DNA of 64,000 nucleotides, taken from positions 32,040 to 96,039 of the forward strand of contig NZ_JAIXTC010000016.1 in NCBI RefSeq assembly GCF_027484365.1, written 5' to 3'. Made by a program: the position numbers and the translations under genes. Below, piece after piece: positions 51,937-60,985 of this stretch (position 1 is its first letter; each line of letters starts with the position of its first letter). This DNA comes from Brevundimonas sp. (lineage in GTDB: Bacteria > Pseudomonadota > Alphaproteobacteria > Caulobacterales > Caulobacteraceae). The notes under the pieces are model-generated. The model did no database searches. It saw nothing but the letters and a program-made list of their open reading frames with translations, and was not told where the DNA came from.

Positions 51937-54813
51937 ATGGCGACGACGACTTCCATCCGGACACTGTGTCTGACCGGCTCGGCAATGGCCGCGCTGACGC
52001 TGGGCCTGCTGGCATCGCCGGCCTCGGCTCAGACACCGGCGGCAGCGCAGGACGACACGTCGTCGGTCGACGAGATCATCGTCACCGGGTCACGTATCCA
52101 GCGGCGTGACGCCGACTCGGTCGGTCCGCTGCTGACGCTGACCGCCGAAGACATCAAAAACTCCGGCGCCGTATCGGTCGGCGACCTGCTGCAGCGCCTG
52201 CCGTCCGCCGGCGTCAGCCTGAACAGCAACGGAACGCAGGGGACCTCCTACGGCGCGTCCTCAATCAACCTGCGCTACCTCGGCGGGGCCGAGGGGAGCG
52301 GCAACCGGGTGCTGGTCCTGGTGGATGGTCACCGCTGGGTCGACGGCGTCGGCCAGCGCGGCTTCCGCGACTTCGTCGATCTGAACACCATTCCGCTCGG
52401 CATGATCGACGGGATCGAGGTGCTGAAGGACGGCGCTTCGGCCATCTACGGTGCCGATGCGATCGCCGGGGTGGTCAATATCCGCACCATCCGCGACTTC
52501 GACGGTCTGCGCCTCAACACCCGTGCGGGCGTTACCTCCGAGGGCGACGGTGAGCAGTATTCTGCCGTCGCCAACTGGGGCCGCCGGTTCGAGAACAGTT
52601 CGGTGGTCCTGTCGGCCAGCTATGCGCGTGAAGACGAGATCCTGACGTCAGATCGTGATCTGACGACGCTGAGCCTGGTTCCCCTGACTGCGCCGGGAAC
52701 CAGCCCGCGCGGCCTGTTCATCCTGCCCGGCCTGTCGAACAACGCCTATTTTGGCACCCCGACCGGCTTCGGGGCGGCGGCGACCCCGTTGACCCAGATC
52801 ACCCTCGGCGGCTACGGCGCGGGCAGTCTGGCGGACAACAGCTTCCGGACGGCGACCCTGCCGGAGGATTTCTTCAACACCCAGGCCCAGGGCATCTATT
52901 CGGCGGGACCGAGTGAGCGTTACGGCCTGTACGGGCGATTCCGCGCCGACCTGTCCGAAAACGTCTCGTTCCACATTGAGGGGCTCTACAACCGGCGTAA
53001 GTCAGACCAGCTGTTCTCGCCGGTGTTGCTCGACATCGGCGGCACGGCCGGCACGATCCGGGGCTTCTCCCTGGCCAACAACCATCCGTTCAACCCGTTT
53101 GGCACGGCCAACGGCGTGCCGACGGCCAATGCACTCGCCTTCGCTGCGACCTCCGCCTGGCGCGTGCGCAAGGTGATGACCGACATCGGCAACCGCGACA
53201 ACATCCAGGACGTCGAGACCTGGCGCATCGCAGCCGGGGCAGAGGGCACGTTCAGCGGCCTGGGTCGCGACTGGTCCTGGGATCTGAACGGCAGCTGGTC
53301 GAGGAACGAGATCCAGTCCTCCGCCCTGAACGGCGTCAACTACGAGAACTTGTTCCGGGGCCTGGGCAATCCGGCCAACTGCCTGGCCTCGGCCGGATGC
53401 GTTCCGATCAACCTGTTCGGCCCGATGACCGCCGACATGGCCAACTACATCCGCTTCACCACGCGGGAGTCCAACTCGACCGAGCTGTTCGACCTGACCT
53501 ACAACATCACCGGCGAGCTGTTCCAGCTGCCGGCCGGTCCGCTGTCTGTGGCGGCGGGCTACGAGTACCGACAGAACAAGGCGACCGACACGCCGGACGC
53601 CTACGCCAACTCCACCCCCGTCCTGCTGTCGAACGTCTATACGACCACGACGGCCCAGACGCGGGTGCCGACGGTCGGCGAGTACAATCTGCACGAAGGC
53701 TATGTGGAGTTCGCCATTCCTCTACTGGCCGACATGCCGCTGGCGCACAGCCTCGATCTGAGCCTTGCGGCACGCTATTCGAACTATGACACCGTCGGGG
53801 ACGCGACAACGATCAAGGCCGGCGTGGGCTGGCGTCCGGTCGAGCAGCTGCTGCTGCGCGGCACCTATTCCCAGGGCTTCCGGGCGCCGTCGATCCTGGA
53901 GCTGTTCCAGGGCGGGCGCGAGGTCAGCGTCCAGGCGATCGATCCCTGCAACGGCGGCACGGCGGCCCGTCCGACACTGCCGGGCTGCGCCGGCATTCCG
54001 GCCAACTACAACCAGGCCAACTTCAATCTGAACGGCCTGATCCCGGGCGTCACCTCGGGCAACCGGAATCTGGAGCCTGAGACAGCGGACACCTACAGCG
54101 CCGGCTTCGCCTTCCAGCCGGAAGCCATCCCGGGCTTCACCCTGACGGTCGACTGGTATGACATCAAGATCAAGGACGCGATCGCGGCCCAGGCAGCGGC
54201 GCAGATCCTGGGACTCTGCGCGGCGCGAGGCGGGGTCTACTGCGACCTGGTCATCCGCGATCCGTCGACGGGCGCCGTCAGCCGCCTGATTCAGGGTTCG
54301 CAGAACCTGTCGGAGATCCGGACCTCGGGCGTCGACGCCACGGCGCGCTACGAGTTCGAAACCGGCATCGGCCGCTTCGCCGCCGTGCTGGACGCCTCCT
54401 ACCTTGACGAGTTCACCACGGTGAGCCCGGACCCGGCCGGCGGCGCGGACATCCTGGATGAGCGGGCCGGCAAGGGCGACCGGGCACGCTCGACCTATCC
54501 GCACTGGAAGGGACAGAGCTCGCTGCGCTGGAACAACGGCTCGTGGAGCGCCCTCTGGCGCGGCCGGTACATCGGCGAGAGCACCGACATTGTGAACACG
54601 GTCAAGGACGATGTGACCGACGCCATCTTCTACAACGACCTGGAGGCCAGCTACGCCTTCAGCATGTACGATGCGACGGTGTCGGTCGGGGTGAACAACC
54701 TGTTCGACGAACAGCCGCCCGCCTCCTATGCGAACGCCCCGATCAACTACGACATCTACACCTATGACGCCCGCGGTCGCAGCGCCTACGTTCGTCTCGG
54801 GCTGCAGTTCTAG
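51937..54813 (+). CDS. TonB-dependent receptor
   Basis: Signal peptide; VDEIIVTGSRIQRRD; VLVLVDGHRWVDGV; GIEVLKDGASAIYGADAIAGVVNI; C-terminal SAYVRLGLQF. Confidence 0.96.
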   Translation: MATTTSIRTLCLTGSAMAALTLGLLASPASAQTPAAAQDDTSSVDEIIVTGSRIQRRDADSVGPLLTLTAEDIKNSGAVSVGDLLQRLPSAGVSLNSNGTQGTSYGASSINLRYLGGAEGSGNRVLVLVDGHRWVDGVGQRGFRDFVDLNTIPLGMIDGIEVLKDGASAIYGADAIAGVVNIRTIRDFDGLRLNTRAGVTSEGDGEQYSAVANWGRRFENSSVVLSASYAREDEILTSDRDLTTLSLVPLTAPGTSPRGLFILPGLSNNAYFGTPTGFGAAATPLTQITLGGYGAGSLADNSFRTATLPEDFFNTQAQGIYSAGPSERYGLYGRFRADLSENVSFHIEGLYNRRKSDQLFSPVLLDIGGTAGTIRGFSLANNHPFNPFGTANGVPTANALAFAATSAWRVRKVMTDIGNRDNIQDVETWRIAAGAEGTFSGLGRDWSWDLNGSWSRNEIQSSALNGVNYENLFRGLGNPANCLASAGCVPINLFGPMTADMANYIRFTTRESNSTELFDLTYNITGELFQLPAGPLSVAAGYEYRQNKATDTPDAYANSTPVLLSNVYTTTTAQTRVPTVGEYNLHEGYVEFAIPLLADMPLAHSLDLSLAARYSNYDTVGDATTIKAGVGWRPVEQLLLRGTYSQGFRAPSILELFQGGREVSVQAIDPCNGGTAARPTLPGCAGIPANYNQANFNLNGLIPGVTSGNRNLEPETADTYSAGFAFQPEAIPGFTLTVDWYDIKIKDAIAAQAAAQILGLCAARGGVYCDLVIRDPSTGAVSRLIQGSQNLSEIRTSGVDATARYEFETGIGRFAAVLDASYLDEFTTVSPDPAGGADILDERAGKGDRARSTYPHWKGQSSLRWNNGSWSALWRGRYIGESTDIVNTVKDDVTDAIFYNDLEASYAFSMYDATVSVGVNNLFDEQPPASYANAPINYDIYTYDARGRSAYVRLGLQF

Positions 54814-54828
54814 GATCCAGGTTCCGGC

Positions 54829-56412
54829 ATGGCGGACGTGAATGGCCCATCCCCGACCGCGCGTCGGGGATGGCTGGACCGGGTCGAGCGGCTGGGCAAT
54901 GCCTTGCCGGACCCGGTCTTCATCCTGGCGGGATGTATCGGGGTACTGGTCATCGTGTCCGTCATCGCTGCGGGCTCCGGCTGGAGCGCGGTCAATCCGG
55001 TGACGGGCGACCAACTGGTCACCCAGAGCCTGCTGTCGTCGGAAAACGTCACCAGACTGCTGGTCGACATGCCGGAGACCCTGACCCGGTTCCCGCCTCT
55101 GGGTCTGGTGCTGGTCGTCATGCTGGGCGCGGCGGTGGCCGAGCGCTCGGGGCTGTTCGCGGCGCTGCTGGGCGGAGGCGTTCGCCGGTTGCCGACGCGG
55201 TTCCTGAGCCCGGCCGTCTTCATCATCGGCCTATTCTCGCACCATGCAGCGGACGCGGCCTATGTGGTTCTGATCCCCCTGACGGCGCTGGTGTTCGCAC
55301 GGGCGGGGCGGCATCCCCTGGCGGGCGTGGCGATCGCCTATGCCGGCATTTCGGGAGCCTTCGCCGGAAATATCATCCCCGGCCAGTTCGACCTTCTGAT
55401 GCTGGGAATCACGGCGCCGGCGGCGCAGCTGATCGACCCGACCTATGGCGTGAATCCGCTGGGGAACTGGTGGTTCACCCTGGCGATCGGCGTCCTCTTC
55501 ACCCCCATCGCCTGGTTCGTGACGGACCGGATCATCGAGCCGCGCCTCGGCCAATGGTCGGGGCAATTACCGGACGGCGTAGGCGAGGCCGACGACCTGG
55601 GTGTGCTCAATGCGCGCCAGCGGAAAGGCCTCATGCTGGCCGGACTCGTGGCGCTGGCGATCGTGGGTCTGTTCGCCGCCTTGACGCTGTGGCCGGGCGC
55701 GCCGCTGATCGATGCGGAGGCTGCGGGGCCGAAGCGGCTGGCCCCCTTCTACGGGGCCCTGGTCGCAGCCTTCATGCTGCTGTTCCTCGGCTGCGGCTGG
55801 GCCTATGGCGCGGCGGCGGGAACCGTCGCGAGCCACCGGACGCTTGTGCGGATGATGGGTGAGGGGATGCGCGACATCGCCCCCTATATCGTCCTGGCCT
55901 TCTTCGCCGCCCATTTCGTCGCCATGTTCTCCTGGTCGAATCTCGGGCCCGTACTGGCTGTGACGGGCGCCGAGGCCCTGACGGCCCTGTCGATGCCCAA
56001 ACCCCTGCTGCTGGTGTCCTTGCTGGGGATGTCGTCCGGCCTGGATCTGGTCATCGGATCGGCCTCGGCCAAGTGGAGCGCGATGGCGCCGGTCGTTGTG
56101 CCGATGATGATGTTGTTGGGCGTCTCGCCGGAGATGACCACGGCCGCCTACCGGATGGGCGACTCGATCTTCAACATCGTCACGCCGCTGGCCAGCAACT
56201 TCCCGCTGGTCCTGATCATCAGCCAGAGGTGGAAGCCCGATTTCGGCATCGGATCGATGATCGCCCTGATGCTGCCCTACAGTCTCGCCTTCGGTCTGGC
56301 CGGGATTGCGCTGGTGACGCTCTGGGTATCGCTGTCCCTGCCGGTCGGTCCGGGCGCGCCCGCGACCTATAGCCTGCCGCCGCCTGCCATCGCCGCACCG
56401 GCGATCCCGTGA
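54829..56412 (+). CDS. AbgT family transporter
   Basis: RVERLGNALPDPVFILAG; FLSPAVFIIGLFSHHAADAAYVVLIPLTALVFARAGRHPLAGVAIAYAGISGAFAGN typical of AbgT. Confidence 0.94.
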   Translation: MADVNGPSPTARRGWLDRVERLGNALPDPVFILAGCIGVLVIVSVIAAGSGWSAVNPVTGDQLVTQSLLSSENVTRLLVDMPETLTRFPPLGLVLVVMLGAAVAERSGLFAALLGGGVRRLPTRFLSPAVFIIGLFSHHAADAAYVVLIPLTALVFARAGRHPLAGVAIAYAGISGAFAGNIIPGQFDLLMLGITAPAAQLIDPTYGVNPLGNWWFTLAIGVLFTPIAWFVTDRIIEPRLGQWSGQLPDGVGEADDLGVLNARQRKGLMLAGLVALAIVGLFAALTLWPGAPLIDAEAAGPKRLAPFYGALVAAFMLLFLGCGWAYGAAAGTVASHRTLVRMMGEGMRDIAPYIVLAFFAAHFVAMFSWSNLGPVLAVTGAEALTALSMPKPLLLVSLLGMSSGLDLVIGSASAKWSAMAPVVVPMMMLLGVSPEMTTAAYRMGDSIFNIVTPLASNFPLVLIISQRWKPDFGIGSMIALMLPYSLAFGLAGIALVTLWVSLSLPVGPGAPATYSLPPPAIAAPAIP

Positions 56413-58268
56413 GCGCGGTACCCCAGTCGAAACCCGGCGAGGACATCGTCGTCCTGCGCGACGTCATGGCTCCGATGCGCGACGGCGTGCGTCTGATGGC
56501 CGACATCTATCTGCCACTCGGCGCGGGTCCGTTCAGCGTCATCCTCGAGCGGACGCCCTACGACAAGAGGGGAACGAACCACGCCGACCGTACGGCCGCC
56601 GATCCGACCCTTCGTTCCAAGCCTGAGGTCGCCGCCGATTTCGCCCGCTCCGGATACGCCTATGTCCTGCAGGACTGCCGGGGGCGCTCGGGTTCCGAAG
56701 GCGTCTTTTCCAAATATCTGAACGAGGCCGACGACGGCTACGACACCCTCAGCTGGATCGCGGCCCAGCCGTGGTGCGACGGACGGATCGGCATGACCGG
56801 CCTGTCCTATTCCGCCCATGTCCAGGCGGCTGTGGCGGCGCTGGGGCATCCCGCCCTGGCGGCGATGTTCATGGATTCCGGAGGATTCTCGAGCGGCTAT
56901 CACAGCGGCATCCGTCAGGGCGGCGCCTTCGAGCTGAAGCAGCTGACCTGGGCCTACAAGCACGCGCTGCAGGCGCCGGCGACCACGGCCGATCCTGCGC
57001 GTCGGGCCGCGCTGGAGGCCGAGGATATCGGGGCCTGGGCCCGGGTGAACCCCTGGCTTCAGGGGCATTCGCCGCTCGGAGCGGCGCCGGAGTACGAGGA
57101 CTTCGTCGTGCGGCTATGGGCGCGCGAGACCTTCGGTCCCTTCTGGACCCAGCCCGACCTTTGCGCCTCCGCCCACTACGAGCGGTTCACCGACGCGCCG
57201 ATGGTTTTCATGAGCAGCTGGTATGATCCCTATGCCCTGGCTGCGACCGAGAACTTCGCAGCCCTGAGCCGGATGAAGGCCGGACCGGTTCGACTGGTGA
57301 TGGGGCCGTGGACTCACGGGCAGCGGTCGGTGACCTGGGCGGGAGACGCCGACTTCGGACCGGAAGCCACCCTGGATGGCCATGTGGCGGACGACTACCT
57401 GCGCCTGAGGCTGGACTGGTTCGATCGATATCTGCGCCTTGACCCGACGGTGGCCGACCCGTTGCCGTCGCCGGTCAAGCTTTTCGTTATGGGCGGCGGG
57501 AGCGGTCGTCGGACGGCCGGGGGGCGTCTCGACCACGGCGGCCGCTGGCGCGACGAGGCGGACTGGCCGCTCGCCGAGGCGCAGGCCACAGCCTTCCACC
57601 TGTCGACCGAAGGGGGGCTGTCGCGCGCCGTTCCCGAGGCCGGGCAGCGTACCTGGCGACATGATCCGGCCAGTCCCGTGCCCACGATCGGCGGCGCCAT
57701 AGCCTCGGGCGCTCCGCTGATGGCGGCAGGCGGGTTCGACCAGCGGGAGACGCCGGATCTGTATGGGGCGTCGGTGCCGGGCCGTGCGCTGGCGGATCGC
57801 GACGATGTCCTGTCGTTCCAGACCGACGTCCTGACCGAGTCCGTGGAGGTCACGGGTCCCGTGACGGCGCGGCTGTGGATTTCGGCGAGCGCGCCGGACT
57901 GTGACGTGATGATCAAGCTGGTCGATGTGTATCCGCCCAATGACGACTACCCCGAAGGCTATGCACTGAACTTGACCCATGGCGTGCTGCGCCTACGCTT
58001 CCGCGACGGGTTCGAGGCCGCGCATCCGATGCGGCCGGGGGAAGTGTATGGCGTCGACATCAAGGCCTTCCCGACTTCGAACCTGTTCGTGGCCGGGCAT
58101 CGGATCCGGCTGGACGTCTCGGCCAGCAGCTTCCCGCATTTCGACGTCAACCCGGGGACGGGCGTGCCGGCCGGTGAGCCGAGCGAGCCGGTTGTCGCGA
58201 TCTGCGCCGTGCACACGGGGGCGGATACGCCGTCGCATGTGGTCCTGCCCATACGGTCGGTCGCCTAG
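56409..58268 (+). CDS. CocE/NonD family hydrolase (X-Pro dipeptidyl-peptidase-like)
   Basis: APMRDGVRLMADIYLP, QDCRGRSGSEGVF, GMTGLSYSAHVQAAVAAL nucleophile region; C-terminal jelly-roll. Confidence 0.93.
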   Translation: MSAVPQSKPGEDIVVLRDVMAPMRDGVRLMADIYLPLGAGPFSVILERTPYDKRGTNHADRTAADPTLRSKPEVAADFARSGYAYVLQDCRGRSGSEGVFSKYLNEADDGYDTLSWIAAQPWCDGRIGMTGLSYSAHVQAAVAALGHPALAAMFMDSGGFSSGYHSGIRQGGAFELKQLTWAYKHALQAPATTADPARRAALEAEDIGAWARVNPWLQGHSPLGAAPEYEDFVVRLWARETFGPFWTQPDLCASAHYERFTDAPMVFMSSWYDPYALAATENFAALSRMKAGPVRLVMGPWTHGQRSVTWAGDADFGPEATLDGHVADDYLRLRLDWFDRYLRLDPTVADPLPSPVKLFVMGGGSGRRTAGGRLDHGGRWRDEADWPLAEAQATAFHLSTEGGLSRAVPEAGQRTWRHDPASPVPTIGGAIASGAPLMAAGGFDQRETPDLYGASVPGRALADRDDVLSFQTDVLTESVEVTGPVTARLWISASAPDCDVMIKLVDVYPPNDDYPEGYALNLTHGVLRLRFRDGFEAAHPMRPGEVYGVDIKAFPTSNLFVAGHRIRLDVSASSFPHFDVNPGTGVPAGEPSEPVVAICAVHTGADTPSHVVLPIRSVA

Positions 58269-58277
58269 AGCCGAACC

Positions 58278-59210
58278 ATGACGCCGGACGCCGACGGCCG
58301 TCAGACAATCCGCCTCAGGGCGCTCCGGATCTTCCACGCGATCGTCCGGCTGGGCTCCGTGACGAGCGCCGCCCGCGCGCAGGACCTGAGCCAGCCGGCG
58401 GCGAGCCGGTTGCTGGCGCAGCTTGAGCGTGACGTGGGGTTCGAGCTGTTCCATCGCGACCGGGGACGGCTTCTGCTGACAGCCGATGGCCTGTTGCTCC
58501 ACCAGGAAGTGGAACGGGCGCTCGACAACGTCGACCGGGTCCAGTCGCTGGCCCGCGACATTTCGGACTTTCGGGTCGGTCACCTGCGCCTGGTCGCGCC
58601 GCCCAGTATTCTGGAAGCGATCCTGCCGGACATGATCCAGCGCTTTCTGGAACAGTATCCGCAGGTGCACCTGTCGATCGACTCCCATGGGGTCGAGGTC
58701 GCCAAGGCGATGATCGCGTCGCGGGCGGTGAACGCCGGATTCGTCAAACTGCCGCACAACCGGGCGGATCTTCGGACAGAGACCGTGCTGGTCAGCGAGA
58801 GCGCCTGCGTCCTGTCGTCCAGTCATCCGCTGGCGTCACACGAAACGATCTCGGCAGCCGACATGCGGGGCGTCCCGCTGATCCTTCTGGGACAGGGGCA
58901 GAGGTTTCGCGCCCAGGTCGAGGCCGCCTTCGCCGACGCAGGCGTGGTGCCGCGGGTCAAGGTCGAAACCCATACGATCGCCTCTGCCTGCGCCCTCGCA
59001 TCACGCGGCGTCGGCGTGGCGATCGTCAATGAGCGGCTGGCCAAGGCCTATGTCCGTGACGGTGCGGTCCTGAGGCGATTCACCCCCGGTATCCGCCACG
59101 AGTACGGCTTTGCGACCTCCGCCAACTCCGGGCCGGATCGCCTCGCCGATGCGTTTCTAGGGGTCGTCCGGGCCAATCTGCCGAAGCAGGATCACGACCC
59201 GTTGATGTGA
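58278..59210 (+). CDS. LysR family transcriptional regulator
   Basis: LRIFHAIVRLGSVTSAARAQDLSQPAASRLLAQLERDVGFELFHRDRGRLLLTADG. Confidence 0.95.
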   Translation: MTPDADGRQTIRLRALRIFHAIVRLGSVTSAARAQDLSQPAASRLLAQLERDVGFELFHRDRGRLLLTADGLLLHQEVERALDNVDRVQSLARDISDFRVGHLRLVAPPSILEAILPDMIQRFLEQYPQVHLSIDSHGVEVAKAMIASRAVNAGFVKLPHNRADLRTETVLVSESACVLSSSHPLASHETISAADMRGVPLILLGQGQRFRAQVEAAFADAGVVPRVKVETHTIASACALASRGVGVAIVNERLAKAYVRDGAVLRRFTPGIRHEYGFATSANSGPDRLADAFLGVVRANLPKQDHDPLM

Positions 59211-59230
59211 CGCAGAACGCGGCCGATCCG

Positions 59231-60916
59231 TCAGCCCCGCACTGGAGCAAGGATCCCGGCGGTATCGCGCGTGACGACCCAGGTCGACAGGGTTCTGGCG
59301 ACATAGGGCTTGGCCAGGATGGTCGAGACGGTCTGGAGCTTGGCCTCGGCGCGCTCGGGCGTCAGGGTCAGCAGGATATAGCCCTTGGCCGTCTGGTCAC
59401 AGAACACGACCTCGTCGTTGTTCGCCGACAGGAGCGGCCCCAGCGGCAGGGGCGCGACCGCATCGCCGGGCGACGGGCTCGAGATGGCCGATGTGCCGAA
59501 CTCGACCGCGCGGCGCTCGCCGGCGGCGTCCTTGAGGTCGTTGACCCAGTAGGCGTGGCTGTCGCCGGCGAGGACGATGGGCTGGACCCCCGCCTCCTTG
59601 AAGGCCGCATAGAGACGCTCGCGCCCGGCCGGATAGCCGTCCCAGCTGTCCAGTCCGAAGGGCACGCCGAGCTTGTAGAGCTGGATCATCTGGCGAAGTC
59701 CGGTGCGGACCTCATCCGGCAGGCCGCCGATCATGCCCTCGATCTGGGCTTCGGAGGCGATCTTCGTGACGTCCGGGCCCATGACGCGGGCCATCACCAC
59801 CTGGTTGCCCAGTACCTGCCACGGCTTGTTCGCAGCCTTCGAAGCCGCCAGCACGCTCTTGAGCCAGTTGCGCTGCGCGTCGCCCAGAAGGTCCCGATCC
59901 GGGGCGTTCAGCGTCGCGTTGAACGCGACGAGGTCCGGCGCGCCGTTCACGACCGGCATGTCGATGGCGTAGTCGAGCTGCCTGTTCCGGGCCATCAGGC
60001 GGGTCTCGACCATGGCCAGGGTCGCCAGGTCGCCGAACTCGAAGCTGCGGTTGATCGTCTCCGGATCCAGGCCGGCGCGCGGCTCACGGATCGGCATCCA
60101 TTCATAGTAGGCGCGCAGGGCGACGGCCTTGCGGGCGGAATAGTCGCCCTCGGTCGCATCGGTGTGGTTCTCTGCGCCCATCGACCAGGCGTCGTTGGCG
60201 ACCTCATGGTCATCCCAGACGCAGATGAAGGCGGCGCGGGCGTGGGCGGCCTGCAGGTCCGGATCCGACTTGTACTGGGCGTGACGCAGTCGATAGTCGT
60301 CGAGCGTCAGGATTTCGTGCGGCGGCTGCGGGATGCGGCTCAGGGCCGCGCCGGTCGCGATGCCGTAGTCGTCGGGCTCGGCGCCGTATTCGTAGATGTA
60401 GTCGCCGAGGTGCACGACGGCGTCGAGCCGCGGCTCCTTCGACAGGGCGTCATAGGCGTTGAACAGGCCGCCGGGATAAAGCTGGCAGGAGACCACGCCC
60501 AGGGCCACATCGGCGGTCGCGCCGACGGGCAGGGTGCGCACCCGGCCGACGGGCGAGGTCACTTCGCCGGCGGTGAAGCGGTAGAAATACTCCGACCCGG
60601 GCTCCAGTCCCTGGCCGTCGAGGTCGTGCTTGACCGTGAAATCACGAGTGGCTTGGGCGCGGAGTCCGGCCGAGGTCTGGACGATTCCGGCGAAGGCGGC
60701 GTCGCGCGCCACCTCCAGCGTCACCTCGATATCGGCGCCCGAGGCGTCTGCGGGCGTGACCCGGGTCCAGAAGACCGCGCCGCTCGTTGTCGGATCACCC
60801 GAGGCGACCCCGTGCAGGAAGGCGACCGCCTGGGCCGGTTTCGGGGCGGCGAAGGCGGGCGCGGCGACGGAGCCGGCCCCGATCAGGCCGAGAAGACTGC
60901 GGCGGTCGATGCTCAT
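59231..60916 (-). CDS. phoD: Alkaline phosphatase D family protein (Tat signal)
   Basis: DRRSLLGLIGAGSVAAPAFA leader; FLHGVASGDPTTSGAVFWTRVTP; VHLGDYIYEYG; CVWDDHEVANDAW; VLAGDSHAYWVNDL. Confidence 0.95.
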   Translation of the reverse strand: MSIDRRSLLGLIGAGSVAAPAFAAPKPAQAVAFLHGVASGDPTTSGAVFWTRVTPADASGADIEVTLEVARDAAFAGIVQTSAGLRAQATRDFTVKHDLDGQGLEPGSEYFYRFTAGEVTSPVGRVRTLPVGATADVALGVVSCQLYPGGLFNAYDALSKEPRLDAVVHLGDYIYEYGAEPDDYGIATGAALSRIPQPPHEILTLDDYRLRHAQYKSDPDLQAAHARAAFICVWDDHEVANDAWSMGAENHTDATEGDYSARKAVALRAYYEWMPIREPRAGLDPETINRSFEFGDLATLAMVETRLMARNRQLDYAIDMPVVNGAPDLVAFNATLNAPDRDLLGDAQRNWLKSVLAASKAANKPWQVLGNQVVMARVMGPDVTKIASEAQIEGMIGGLPDEVRTGLRQMIQLYKLGVPFGLDSWDGYPAGRERLYAAFKEAGVQPIVLAGDSHAYWVNDLKDAAGERRAVEFGTSAISSPSPGDAVAPLPLGPLLSANNDEVVFCDQTAKGYILLTLTPERAEAKLQTVSTILAKPYVARTLSTWVVTRDTAGILAPVRG

Positions 60917-60929
60917 GGCGGACTCCGGG

Positions 60930-60969
60930 TAAAAACAGGAGACGGCGCCCCGGCCAACCGGGGCGCCGT
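60930..60969 (-). terminator. Intrinsic terminator/attenuator between TonB receptor and phoD
   Basis: GACGGCGCCCCGG-CCAA-CCGGGGCGCCGTC perfect 13-bp stem; on the minus strand followed by TCCTGTTTTTA. Confidence 0.75.
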
Positions 60970-60985
60970 CGACAGGCTCAGGCTC

